A DNA stretch of 32,664 nt from Verrucomicrobiota bacterium. GTDB lineage: Bacteria; Verrucomicrobiota; Kiritimatiellia; RFP12; UBA1067. Below the pieces are notes generated by a model. It was not told the DNA's origin. It made no database searches and was given only the letters and a program-made list of their open reading frames with translations. The stretch is taken from NCBI GenBank assembly GCA_022704125.1, contig JAKJHA010000003.1, positions 1-32,664 on the forward strand. The letters are read 5' to 3'. Each line of letters begins with the position of its first letter. Position 1 is the stretch's first letter. Position numbers and translations under genes: made by a program. Positions 7,812-13,323 of this stretch are shown here, one piece after another.

Positions 7812-8300
7812 TCACTCCATTTCCGCTTTCTTTCTCGCCATGTCTGTCATTTCTTCTCTGTTTGCGCCCGCCGAGCGGACGCTGTTGTCCTGTGCTGGCC
7901 GGCAAAGGGCTAGTGCCTCATCCATCGGCATCCAGCCGATCACGCGACCGCGCATCGAATGGCCGCTTGCCAGCGCCCATTGCCGGTCGTCTTTCCGGCG
8001 CCACGCCGCGTCGCATGAACCGACCGCTAAACATACGAGGCCGTCGGTGTCGCGCTCGATCACCAGAAGCACGTAGTCGAGCGGCGCCGGCAGTTCGGTT
8101 TTCGGGTCGCGCCACGCCGGGCGACTGTCCGCCCGCTTGTTCCACAGCCGCGCGGCCCCTTCTCGCGCACCACCAACCACGGAGGGATTGGCAGGGCATC
8201 CGATTGCCGTGCATCTGATAATCGCTGAGTCCATCGGGTACGGCCCCATGACGGGCTCGGCCCCGCAGAACGGGCATGGCTTCAGTTCAATCCGTTTCAT
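7812..8300 (-). CDS. Lar-like zinc-binding domain fused to a DUF551-like domain
   Basis: 162 residues from ATG 8298-8300, overlapping the previous stop as ATGA; the longer frame to 8441 is a shadow of the neighbour. Residues 1-50 read LKPCPFCGAEP and later IRCTAIGCPANP, then AARLWNKRA, the Lar (restriction alleviation) zinc-finger pattern. Residues about 55-125 (LPAPLDYVLLVIERDTDG, then VIGWMPMDEAL) resemble DUF551, whose members end in a W-M-P motif. Lar proteins of Rac-type prophages reduce host Type I restriction, but most relatives with only this zinc motif are untested. The C-terminal tail is charged and short. Confidence 0.75.
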   Translation of the reverse strand: MKRIELKPCPFCGAEPVMGPYPMDSAIIRCTAIGCPANPSVVGGAREGAARLWNKRADSRPAWRDPKTELPAPLDYVLLVIERDTDGLVCLAVGSCDAAWRRKDDRQWALASGHSMRGRVIGWMPMDEALALCRPAQDNSVRSAGANREEMTDMARKKAEME

Positions 8301-8704
8301 TCCGTCTCGCCCTCCATCCTCGCCAGCGCCTCGCGCAGTGCGAGCAGTTCCTCGCTGTGTCGCGTACAGCAGGCCAGCCACTCCAGCAGGTCGCAGTACT
8401 TGGCGTAGTAGTGCCCTCCCTCGACGGCCACCACGCAGCACACCGCGCCGCGCCGCCTGACAAACATTTCGCCCAGCGCGTAGCTGCCGGAGCCCTCCGG
8501 CCCCTCGATGGGGGTGATGACTTCGCGCACGTACTGGGCGAAATGCTGCGGTACCTCTCGCCAGATGCTCACCCCCTGGGCGAAGTCATCGGCGAGGTCG
8601 CGGAATACGTCCGCGGACGCGTATGGCTGTCCGTTCAGCGGCTGGACGGTTGTTGCCGCCGCCGTCGCTGTTGTGTTATCCTTCTCCCGGCTCATTGGAA
8701 CCAT
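8297..8704 (-). CDS. Phage protein of unknown function
   Basis: 135 residues. The N-terminal 25 residues are low-complexity Thr/Ala; then a helical block (ADVFRDLADDFAQGVSIWRE) and a beta-rich core (GSYALGEMFVRRRGAVCCVV) lead to a C-terminal helix with paired cysteines (LLEWLACCTRHSEELLALRE). Two ATGs are possible, at 8704 and 8695; AAAGGAAAG lies just before the first. The stop overlaps the Lar-like gene start as ATGA, showing tight coupling. No family recognised. Confidence 0.65.
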   Translation of the reverse strand: MVPMSREKDNTTATAAATTVQPLNGQPYASADVFRDLADDFAQGVSIWREVPQHFAQYVREVITPIEGPEGSGSYALGEMFVRRRGAVCCVVAVEGGHYYAKYCDLLEWLACCTRHSEELLALREALARMEGETE

Positions 8705-8720
8705 CTTTCCTTTGTTGCCC

Positions 8721-8758
8721 GGCCGTATTCCTGCACGAACAGGAATACGGCCATTTTT
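8721..8758 (+). terminator. Terminator pointing against the leftward operon
   Basis: Perfect 13-bp stem (GGCCGTATTCCTG with CAGGAATACGGCC), 6-nt loop CACGAA, then ATTTTTG on the plus strand. It lies in the gap between two minus-strand genes. Read on the minus strand the hairpin has no following U tract, so it should stop antisense transcripts rather than the operon. Confidence 0.75.
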
Positions 8759-8765
8759 GTTTCCC

Positions 8766-8990
8766 TCACTTCCGGCCTTTCGTCCCCTTCGGGAACGGGG
8801 CCGCCTTCACCGCCGCCGCGTCCGGCGCGTTCTTGAGGCTCTCCACGAGCCCCATCACCCACGCGTAGACCTCCTCGCGCCGCCCCGGGCCGGGCACGAT
8901 CCTGATCCTGTCGCCCCACGGCGTCGTGACGCGCAGATCCGTCTTGCACGCCTCCATGTCATCGCCCATCACTTCCCTAATCTTCAGCAT
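8766..8990 (-). CDS. Small phage protein of unknown function
   Basis: 74 residues. ATG 8988-8990 follows GGAGAAGGGAC, a good ribosome site. The protein reads as a short helix, a beta pair (LRVTTPWGDRIRIVPGPGRR), a helix (EEVYAWVMGLVESLKNA) and a basic tail. No known domain. It is the second or third product of the leftward promoter, a position often held by small early phage regulators or inhibitors, but nothing in the sequence proves this. Confidence 0.6.
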   Translation of the reverse strand: MLKIREVMGDDMEACKTDLRVTTPWGDRIRIVPGPGRREEVYAWVMGLVESLKNAPDAAAVKAAPFPKGTKGRK

Positions 8991-9021
8991 GTCCCTTCTC
9001 CTTCACTGTCTGGTTGTTTGT

Positions 9022-9207
9022 TTACTGCTTCTCCGCCTTTTGCAGGCGGATTCCCATTTTCCGAAGCTTCCGCTCCAGTTCCTTCCCCGGCGCACGTTCG
9101 CCGGAAAGCACCCGCGACAGGTGCCCCTGCGAGACACCGCACTTCCGCGCCGCCTCCGTGACGCCCCGGTAAAGCGTGACCGGCTTGATCGTCACCGCGT
9201 CTTTCAT
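9022..9207 (-). CDS. Small HTH regulator (Cro-like)
   Basis: 61 residues. A helix-turn-helix is plain: VTEAARKCGVSQGHLSRVLS (about 16-35), followed by a basic C-terminus (GKELERKLRKMG). Size, position as the first gene of the leftward operon and divergence from the CI-like gene fit a Cro-type or AlpA-like switch protein. ATG 9205-9207 is preceded by AAAGGAG with a 6-nt spacer. It probably binds in the shared 114-bp intergenic region, where a dyad (9223-9244) and two 15-bp repeats are present. Which of these it binds cannot be told from sequence. Confidence 0.8.
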   Translation of the reverse strand: MKDAVTIKPVTLYRGVTEAARKCGVSQGHLSRVLSGERAPGKELERKLRKMGIRLQKAEKQ

Positions 9208-9222
9208 GATCTTCTCCTTTCC

Positions 9223-9244
9223 GTAACACCGCCTTTGGTGCTAC
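9223..9244. promoter_or_regulatory. Imperfect dyad in the divergent switch region
   Basis: GTAACACC and GGTGCTAC (7 of 8 pairs) flank a 6-bp spacer. It lies in the leader of the leftward transcript, upstream of the small HTH gene, and ends beside TACAAT (9242-9247), a possible -10 for the rightward repressor transcript. It could be a Cro-type operator. Confidence 0.4.
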
Positions 9245-9274
9245 AATGCCGCTTGCTATGCGTTAACGGCGGGA

Positions 9275-9303
9275 ACTTTACCGCAGATTGGAGAACGAGT
9301 CAA
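9275..9303 (-). promoter_or_regulatory. Leftward early promoter of the element
   Basis: Minus-strand TTGACT (9298-9303), a 17-bp spacer and TAAAGT (9275-9280). The expected start of transcription, near 9268, leaves a leader of about 60 nt before the HTH gene. One operator-like repeat fills most of the spacer and another abuts the -35 box. Confidence 0.75.
9281..9295 (-). promoter_or_regulatory. Operator-like repeat, copy 1
   Basis: TTCTCCAATCTGCGG on the minus strand, lying exactly between the -35 and -10 boxes of the leftward promoter. It matches copy 2 at 14 of 15 bases, at a 23-bp interval. Binding here would block RNA polymerase; the CI-like repressor is the probable ligand. Confidence 0.6.
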
Positions 9304-9318
9304 CCGCAAATTGGAGAA
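9304..9318 (-). promoter_or_regulatory. Operator-like repeat, copy 2
   Basis: TTCTCCAATTTGCGG on the minus strand, immediately upstream of the -35 TTGACT. Its plus-strand sequence also contains the GGAG ribosome site of the repressor gene (ATG at 9322), so occupancy could affect both directions. Confidence 0.6.
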
Positions 9319-9321
9319 AGC

Positions 9322-9693
9322 ATGAAAAATTTTCCCATGCGTATCAAAAAGCTTCGCGGAGACCTTACTTTGCAGGCTTTTTCCAACAAAATCGGCATAA
9401 ATCTCAAAACGTACCAGCATTACGAAGCTGGCACACGAAAACCGAGCGTTGCTGCAATTCTCCAAATTGCGGCAGCATGTGGAGTTTCCGCCGACTGGCT
9501 TCTCGGCCTGTCCGGTGATCCCGCCGCGCCCGCGCCGACAACCGCCGGTCCTGTGTCCGCCGTTCACGGCGGGGCCTGCGCCGCCTGCGCCGTGAAAGAC
9601 GCCCGCATCGACAAGCTTCTCGCCATCATCGACAAACTCGCGCAGGGGGGAAGTGCGTCTGGCTCCCCCTCTGCCCATTCAGAAACCGCATGA
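9322..9693 (+). CDS. CI-like XRE-family phage repressor
   Basis: 123 residues. Residues about 5-62 form an XRE helix-turn-helix: IKKLRGDLTLQAFSNKIGIN, TYQHYEAGTRKPS, ILQIAAACGVSADWLLG. After a Pro/Ala linker comes a short CAAC segment and a C-terminal helix (DARIDKLLAIIDKLAQGG) that could support dimer formation. There is no LexA/CI peptidase domain, so induction by RecA-type self-cleavage is not expected. GGAG sits 5 nt before the ATG. The gene diverges from the leftward operon, whose promoter carries two 15-bp repeats; a third copy lies within this gene at 9458-9472, suggesting autoregulation. Confidence 0.85.
   Translation: MKNFPMRIKKLRGDLTLQAFSNKIGINLKTYQHYEAGTRKPSVAAILQIAAACGVSADWLLGLSGDPAAPAPTTAGPVSAVHGGACAACAVKDARIDKLLAIIDKLAQGGSASGSPSAHSETA
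9458..9472 (+). promoter_or_regulatory. Third operator-like repeat, inside the repressor gene
   Basis: TTCTCCAAATTGCGG on the plus strand, opposite in orientation to copies 1 and 2 and 14 of 15 identical to copy 2. It encodes part of the HTH region (ILQIAA), so coding constraint may explain some of the match. Confidence 0.4.
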
Positions 9694-9721
9694 GCGGATA
9701 AACACAGAAAGGAAAAACATC

Positions 9722-9991
9722 ATGGAAATTCTGGCATGGCCGTTAATCGGTGCGATCATCGGCTACATGGCATCCAACCGGCGCGGGTTCTCCCCCGTGG
9801 CCGGCATCCTTGGCGGCCTGCTGCTCGGCCCCGTCGCGCTGGCGATGTTCTTCGTGTCCGGCGTCACCCGCGGCGAGAAGAACATCAAGTGCCCCTTCTG
9901 CGCCGAGTGGATCAAGGCCGAGGCCACGGTCTGCAAGCACTGCCGCAGCCAAATCCCCGCCGGGAACAAAAACAAAAGGAGATCCCCATGA
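9722..9991 (+). CDS. Two-TM membrane protein with C-terminal zinc ribbon
   Basis: 89 residues. Two hydrophobic segments (about 3-17 and 24-46, the second Gly/Leu-rich: VAGILGGLLLGPVALAMFFV) are followed by a zinc ribbon with CPFC at 57-60 and CKHC at 71-74, then a basic tail. The small two-helix hairpin plus double zinc knuckle resembles short bacterial membrane proteins of unknown role. ATG 9722-9724 follows AGAAAGGA. The stop overlaps the next ATG as ATGA, so the two products are made together. Its place beside the repressor in the immunity region suggests a lysogenic-conversion or exclusion function, by inference only. Confidence 0.75.
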   Translation: MEILAWPLIGAIIGYMASNRRGFSPVAGILGGLLLGPVALAMFFVSGVTRGEKNIKCPFCAEWIKAEATVCKHCRSQIPAGNKNKRRSP

Positions 9992-10824
9992 AGGTACCCA
10001 AAAAAGCGCAAGACCGCATGTCTGCGGCCGTGCCGAAGTTCCAGAAGGTTCTGGCTCTTGCAAAGGACCGCGATCTTAACGAATCCGACACGGTGGCGAT
10101 CATCACCGACATGCTGGCCGAAGTTTTCGGCTATGAGAAATACCTCGAAATCACCAGCGAGCTGGCCATCCGCGGGACGTACTGCGATTTGGCCGTGAAG
10201 CTCGGCGACAGGTTCGAGCTGCTTGTCGAATGCAAAGCCATCGGCACGGAGCTCAAAGACACGCACCTGCGGCAAGCTGTAGGTTATGGCGCGAACAAAG
10301 GAATCAAATGGATCGCGCTGACAAACGGGGTTGACTGGCAACTGTACCGCATGCGTTTCGAGCAGCCCATCGCATGGGACTTGGTTGATCGGTTCGACAT
10401 GCTCGACGGCAGTGTCAAGGATCAACGGTTTATTGATTCGCTCTACCTCATGTCACGCGAAGGCGTGGAAAAGAATGCTCGCGAAGAAGTGTTTGAAAAA
10501 ATCCAGTGCGTCAACCGGTTCGTGATCGGCAACATCCTGCTGTCCGAACCCGTGGTTTCGACTGTCCGCCGCGAACTCCGCAGGCTAGCCTCTGGCATAA
10601 AAATCGAAGACGAAGAGATCGCCGCGCTTATCCGCGAGAGTGTCCTCCGGCGCGACCTTGTGGAAGGCGAAGACGCCGCCGCCGCATGCGCCAAGGTGCA
10701 GAAGCTCTACAAATCCGCCGCCGTTAGCAAGCCCAAGCAGCCAAGGCCGGCTGAACCTCAAACGACTGAATCCGCACCGCCACCGGACGAGACGGCATCC
10801 CCCGAGACCTGCGAGGAAACGTGA
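9988..10824 (+). CDS. HsdR-N-terminal-like PD-(D/E)XK nuclease, stand-alone
   Basis: 278 residues from ATG 9988-9990, which has AAGGAGA upstream and overlaps the previous gene; the longer open frame to 9736 is out of frame with that gene and is spurious. Residues about 30-125 match the Type I restriction R-protein N-terminal fold: VFGYEKYLEITSEL, Asp67 in YCDLAVK, Glu81-x-Lys83 in LVECKAIG, then HLRQAVGYGANKGIKWIALT and NGVDWQLYR. Catalytic D, E and K are all present. There is no helicase domain, so this is not a complete restriction subunit. Residues about 150-240 are helical and the tail is Pro/Glu-rich. A phage-borne defence nuclease or repair enzyme is plausible. A terminator follows at 10849. 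Confidence 0.82.
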   Translation: MKVPKKAQDRMSAAVPKFQKVLALAKDRDLNESDTVAIITDMLAEVFGYEKYLEITSELAIRGTYCDLAVKLGDRFELLVECKAIGTELKDTHLRQAVGYGANKGIKWIALTNGVDWQLYRMRFEQPIAWDLVDRFDMLDGSVKDQRFIDSLYLMSREGVEKNAREEVFEKIQCVNRFVIGNILLSEPVVSTVRRELRRLASGIKIEDEEIAALIRESVLRRDLVEGEDAAAACAKVQKLYKSAAVSKPKQPRPAEPQTTESAPPPDETASPETCEET

Positions 10825-10848
10825 CACGCCGGAAACCGCGCTAAAATC

Positions 10849-10873
10849 GCGCAGGACGCGTCCGCGCCTTTTT
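10849..10873 (+). terminator. Terminator after the HsdR-N-like gene
   Basis: GCGC, one bulged A and GGA pair with TCC and GCGC around a CGCG loop, followed by CTTTTTA. It ends the repressor, membrane protein and nuclease transcript. Confidence 0.65.
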
Positions 10874-10902
10874 ACCGTCCGTTCCCCGCAGGAGGGTGCG
10901 CA

Positions 10903-10933
10903 AAACGCGCCACGCGGCAAATAAGGCGCGTTT
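10903..10933. repeat. Hairpin in the gap before the KTSC-like gene
   Basis: Perfect 9-bp arms AAACGCGCC and GGCGCGTTT with a 13-nt loop and no T tract. The surrounding 200-bp gap (10825-11024) shows no convincing gene. A second short G/C-rich dyad (GGCCGACCCGAAGGCC) lies just before the next start. Confidence 0.45.
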
Positions 10934-11024
10934 GAGCGGCAGAAATGTAGCCGTCCAGATCGGCTGGCACCGGCTGGGCACAAAAAAGGCCGACCCGAAG
11001 GCCGGCCGGAAAGGAAAAGACACA

Positions 11025-11249
11025 ATGCAACGATACAAGAACCTCGGCGGCGATTCTGGAATCGACGCTTACGAGATCGCTCCGGGCTCGATCACCGTGA
11101 GATTCAGCGATGGCAAAAACTACCGCTACACAGATGCCAGCGCAGGGGCTGACAGCGTTAGGCGTATGCAGGAACTTGCCGACTCCGGTCAGGGGCTGAA
11201 CGAGTTTATCAACCGTGTCGTCAAAAAGAACTACGCTGAGAAGTGGTAG
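11025..11249 (+). CDS. Small KTSC-like domain protein
   Basis: 74 residues. It follows the KTSC-type pattern of a short beta sheet and a terminal basic helix: GIDAYEIAPGSITVRFSDGK, YRYTDASAG, then LNEFINRVVKKNYAEKW. Such proteins are common in phages and plasmids, and their role is unknown, possibly nucleic-acid binding. ATG 11025 has AAGGAAAAG about 7 nt upstream; a longer GTG-started version (from 10896) has no proper ribosome spacing. It converges with the minus-strand gene that ends at 11259. Confidence 0.75.
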   Translation: MQRYKNLGGDSGIDAYEIAPGSITVRFSDGKNYRYTDASAGADSVRRMQELADSGQGLNEFINRVVKKNYAEKW

Positions 11250-11258
11250 CGGCCAGAC

Positions 11259-11477
11259 TCACGCTCGGCTACCCGGTAGCCGGTCGCGCAGGAACTCGGC
11301 CGTTTGGGCGGTGGCGACGCCCTCGGTAAGCTCTACGCCGGTCTGGTCAACGTGCGCTGTGCAGTGCGGATGGCAGTTTTCGTTCATCCACTTGATCAGC
11401 GGCTTGGCCGCTTCGAGCATCGAGTGGTTCCGCGCCTCGGCTTTTCTGATGGCCTCTTGTTTTTCCTTGTCAGTCAT
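11259..11477 (-). CDS. Small conserved phage protein (HPHxTA motif)
   Basis: 72 residues from ATG 11475-11477. The central block LIKWMNENCHPHCTAHVDQT followed by GVELTEGV is one I recognise from many short phage and plasmid proteins (hydrophobic helix, N-E-N, H-P-H, then a beta strand), though no function is known. The N-terminal helix is charged (TDKEKQEAIRKAEARN). Neither this ATG nor the alternative GTG at 11537 (which would add 20 basic, Pro-rich residues) has a good ribosome site. It runs opposite to the genes on each side and diverges from the recombinase across the dyad field at 11538-11693. Confidence 0.6.
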   Translation of the reverse strand: MTDKEKQEAIRKAEARNHSMLEAAKPLIKWMNENCHPHCTAHVDQTGVELTEGVATAQTAEFLRDRLPGSRA

Positions 11478-11537
11478 GCCGATGGCCGGAGCGTCAAACG
11501 GTAGGGGGGGAGGCTTTTTGTGTTTGCGAGTACACAC

Positions 11538-11693
11538 AGGGGAAGAATATCAAAGTTCTTCCCCTAGTACTCTCTCTTGTAGAGAGTACCGCGCGCGCGT
11601 TGCCCACCAAAAAACCACTGGGCAACGCGCGCGCGATGCCCAGTCTCAAAATGCTGGGCATGCCCAGTGTTTTTGAGTGGGCATGCCCAGTGT
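11538..11693. repeat. Dense field of tandem perfect dyads upstream of the recombinase
   Basis: Four neighbouring perfect hairpins: AGGGGAAGAA with TTCTTCCCCT (11538-11565); GTACTCTCT with AGAGAGTAC (11567-11589); CGCGCGCGCGTTGCCCA with its 17-bp complement (11590-11635, loop 12 nt); ATGCCCAG with CTGGGCAT (11636-11661). Two palindromes TGGGCATGCCCA follow at 11655-11666 and 11678-11689, 23 bp apart, each within the 16-bp direct repeat TGGGCATGCCCAGTGT. The half-site TGCCCA or its complement occurs seven times. Candidate roles are regulator-binding sites, an origin, or a recombination control site. Confidence 0.85.
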
Positions 11694-11745
11694 CGAGGAA
11701 TCGGCTTGTGAGTGTGCAATTTTGGCACAGAATGAGGGGGAAAAT

Positions 11746-13212
11746 GTGAAGGAAAATACCTCAAAAAAGGCGGTGATCTACACGCGCGTAAGCTCGGAAG
11801 CGCAGGTTGACGGCACATCCCTCGACACCCAGGCCGAGGCCTGCCGCGCCTGCGCCGCCCGCCTTGGCCTGGCCGTGATCTCCGAGCATGAGGACGCCGG
11901 AAAATCAGCAAAATCCACCGTCGGCCGTGACGCCCTCGCTGCGGCCGTGGACGCCGCGATCACGGCGAGGGCGGCGCTGATCGTGTACAAATTTGATCGC
12001 CTCTCCCGCAACCTCGGTGACGGCTACGACCTGCGCGACATGCTGCTCGCCAAGGGCTGCCGGATCATCTCTGCCACCGAAGGCGAGGCCTCGGCGTCGC
12101 CGGTTTCCAAGGCGCTTTACGCGATGATGATGGCATTTTCTGAGCTCGATAACGACATGCGCGCCGAACGATGCCGAACTGGCATGTGCGCCCGCGCAAA
12201 AGCCGGTTTCTGGCTGTCGAACCCACCGGTCGGTTTTAAGTTGGGGAAGCACCCGTCCGGTGGCACGATCCTTGTCCCGGACGGCGACCAGTCGGTGATC
12301 CTGCGCAACGCGTTTCTGGATTTCATTTCCGGGCGCATCGACAAATCCGGCCTAATCAAGCGGCTCAAAGACGCCGGCCACCCCGGCAGCACCATCGACA
12401 GAATCATCCGTTCGCCGGTCTACGGGGGTATCGTCAGGAACCGGCTGACAAACGGCGAGGACGTGCCCGCCGCGTTCCCCGGCCTGATCACCGCCGATCA
12501 ATTCTACGTCATGGAGGCCAAATTGAAACTGAAGAAGCGCGTCCAGCTCAAAGACAACCCCGCGTTCCCCTACACGGGAATCATTCACTGCTCGGTCTGC
12601 GGGCAGCCGGTGCGTTCCGGATTCTCGAAATCCAAAGGCAAATCATTCGGCTACTACTTCTGCAAAGAGGCCAAGCACCCCTCGGCGCGGCGCGACGACA
12701 TCCACGCCCAGATCGAGGCCATGCTGTCCGACCTCGGCAAGATCGCATCATTTCTGGAGCTCTTGAAGGGAGCCGTGAACGACCTTGATCTGCAAGATCC
12801 GGATCGTGCGGAGCGTACCCGTCGGCAGCGCGCCGTATCGCGGATTGAACCGCAGCTTGCCCGGCTGCGCAGCGCACTGCTGGAGGGTGTGTTTTCGGCC
12901 GAAGAGTACGCCGCCGAAAAAGACCGGTTGACCACCGAACTGGCCGAACACCGCATCTGGCTGGAGTCCCACGACGCTTCGGCCGACCACCGTTCCGAGT
13001 GCATCGACATCCTGATCGGCGTGTTTACAAATCCAGCCGAGCTGATCGAGGGGCTCACGGTCGCCCAAACCAAGGGTCTGGTGCGTATCGTTTTCGGCAA
13101 ACTTACGCTCACCCCCGAAAAAAAGATTGAACCCGCGTCCGACTCGGTATACACGATACTTACGTCTGCAAACGCGGGTTCTTTTTCAGATGGTGCGCCT
13201 GGCGGGGATTGA
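11746..13212 (+). CDS. int: Large serine recombinase (phage integrase)
   Basis: 488 residues from GTG 11746-11748, chosen because GAGGGGG lies 5 nt upstream; an ATG at 11677 would start inside the dyad field. The N-terminal resolvase domain has YTRVSS with catalytic Ser16 and DRLSRN at about 84-89. The recombinase domain follows (about 150-265), then a zinc ribbon beginning CSVCGQPVR near 282 with FCKEAKHPSARR, a coiled coil (about 360-410) and a C-terminal helical region. The last residues (SFSDGAPGGD) and the TGA are encoded within and next to tRNA-Arg. This enzyme would integrate and excise the element through att sites; no excisionase is identified. Confidence 0.93.
   Translation: MKENTSKKAVIYTRVSSEAQVDGTSLDTQAEACRACAARLGLAVISEHEDAGKSAKSTVGRDALAAAVDAAITARAALIVYKFDRLSRNLGDGYDLRDMLLAKGCRIISATEGEASASPVSKALYAMMMAFSELDNDMRAERCRTGMCARAKAGFWLSNPPVGFKLGKHPSGGTILVPDGDQSVILRNAFLDFISGRIDKSGLIKRLKDAGHPGSTIDRIIRSPVYGGIVRNRLTNGEDVPAAFPGLITADQFYVMEAKLKLKKRVQLKDNPAFPYTGIIHCSVCGQPVRSGFSKSKGKSFGYYFCKEAKHPSARRDDIHAQIEAMLSDLGKIASFLELLKGAVNDLDLQDPDRAERTRRQRAVSRIEPQLARLRSALLEGVFSAEEYAAEKDRLTTELAEHRIWLESHDASADHRSECIDILIGVFTNPAELIEGLTVAQTKGLVRIVFGKLTLTPEKKIEPASDSVYTILTSANAGSFSDGAPGGD
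13129..13186. terminator. Bidirectional terminator-like hairpin at the element/tRNA border
   Basis: GAACCCGCGT (13129-13138) and ACGCGGGTTC (13172-13181) are a perfect 10-bp inverted repeat with a 33-nt loop. On the plus strand TTTTT follows at once, still inside the recombinase frame. On the minus strand, after AATC, a run of eight T follows, which suits the end of the tRNA transcript. Confidence 0.5.
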
Positions 13213-13267
13213 ACCCACAACCTTTGGCTTCGGAGGCCAACACTCTATCCAATTGAGCTACAGGCGC
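13191..13267 (-). tRNA. tRNA-Arg (anticodon CCG)
   Basis: The minus strand folds into a full cloverleaf: acceptor GCGCCTG/CAGGCGC, D stem GCTC/GAGT, anticodon stem TTGGC/GCCAA around loop CTCCGAA (anticodon CCG), T stem GTGGG/CCCGC with loop TTCAATC, discriminator A and an encoded CCA. The 77 nt include CCA. Its 3' end faces the element, and the recombinase stop codon TGA (13210-13212) lies in the T-loop region, so the tRNA 3' half is probably the attachment site and has been kept intact. Confidence 0.96.
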
Positions 13268-13282
13268 GTGAAACGGTCTCCT

Positions 13283-13311
13283 ATATTACGGACTGAGGTC
13301 CTAAACTGCAA
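13283..13311 (-). promoter_or_regulatory. Probable promoter of tRNA-Arg
   Basis: Minus-strand TTGCAG (13306-13311), a 17-bp spacer and TAATAT (13283-13288), about 15 nt before the tRNA 5' end. Confidence 0.6.
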
Positions 13312-13323
13312 GGAGGATTTGGG

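Larger units (their letters stand above)
1..13212. mobile_element. Prophage-like integrated element (right part)
   Basis: A divergent early-phage layout is visible: a leftward replication/recombination operon (ERF annealing protein, DUF669-like protein, helicase, primase-ATPase), a central immunity region with a CI-like repressor and a small HTH protein, and a rightward arm ending in a large serine recombinase. The recombinase abuts and enters tRNA-Arg at 13191-13267, which marks the right boundary. Everything to the right reads as ordinary chromosome. The left boundary is outside the window and no capsid, tail or lysis genes are seen, so a complete phage, a phage-plasmid or a satellite are all possible. 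Confidence 0.85.

Noticed and set aside
9736-9987. N-terminal extension of the HsdR-N-like protein
   Set aside because: The extension is Arg-rich, out of frame with the zinc-ribbon gene that clearly occupies this stretch, and the real ATG at 9988 has an AAGGAGA site.
9988-10824. Complete Type I restriction system
   Set aside because: Only the N-terminal nuclease domain is present; there is no helicase domain and no M or S subunit in the window.
11538-11693. attP/attR site of the serine recombinase
   Set aside because: The element border lies on the other side of the gene, at the tRNA, so this dyad field is inside the integrated element and cannot be the current junction.
11538-11693. CRISPR array
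   Set aside because: The repeats are palindromic half-sites of 6-16 bp without regular spacers of uniform length, and there are no cas genes.
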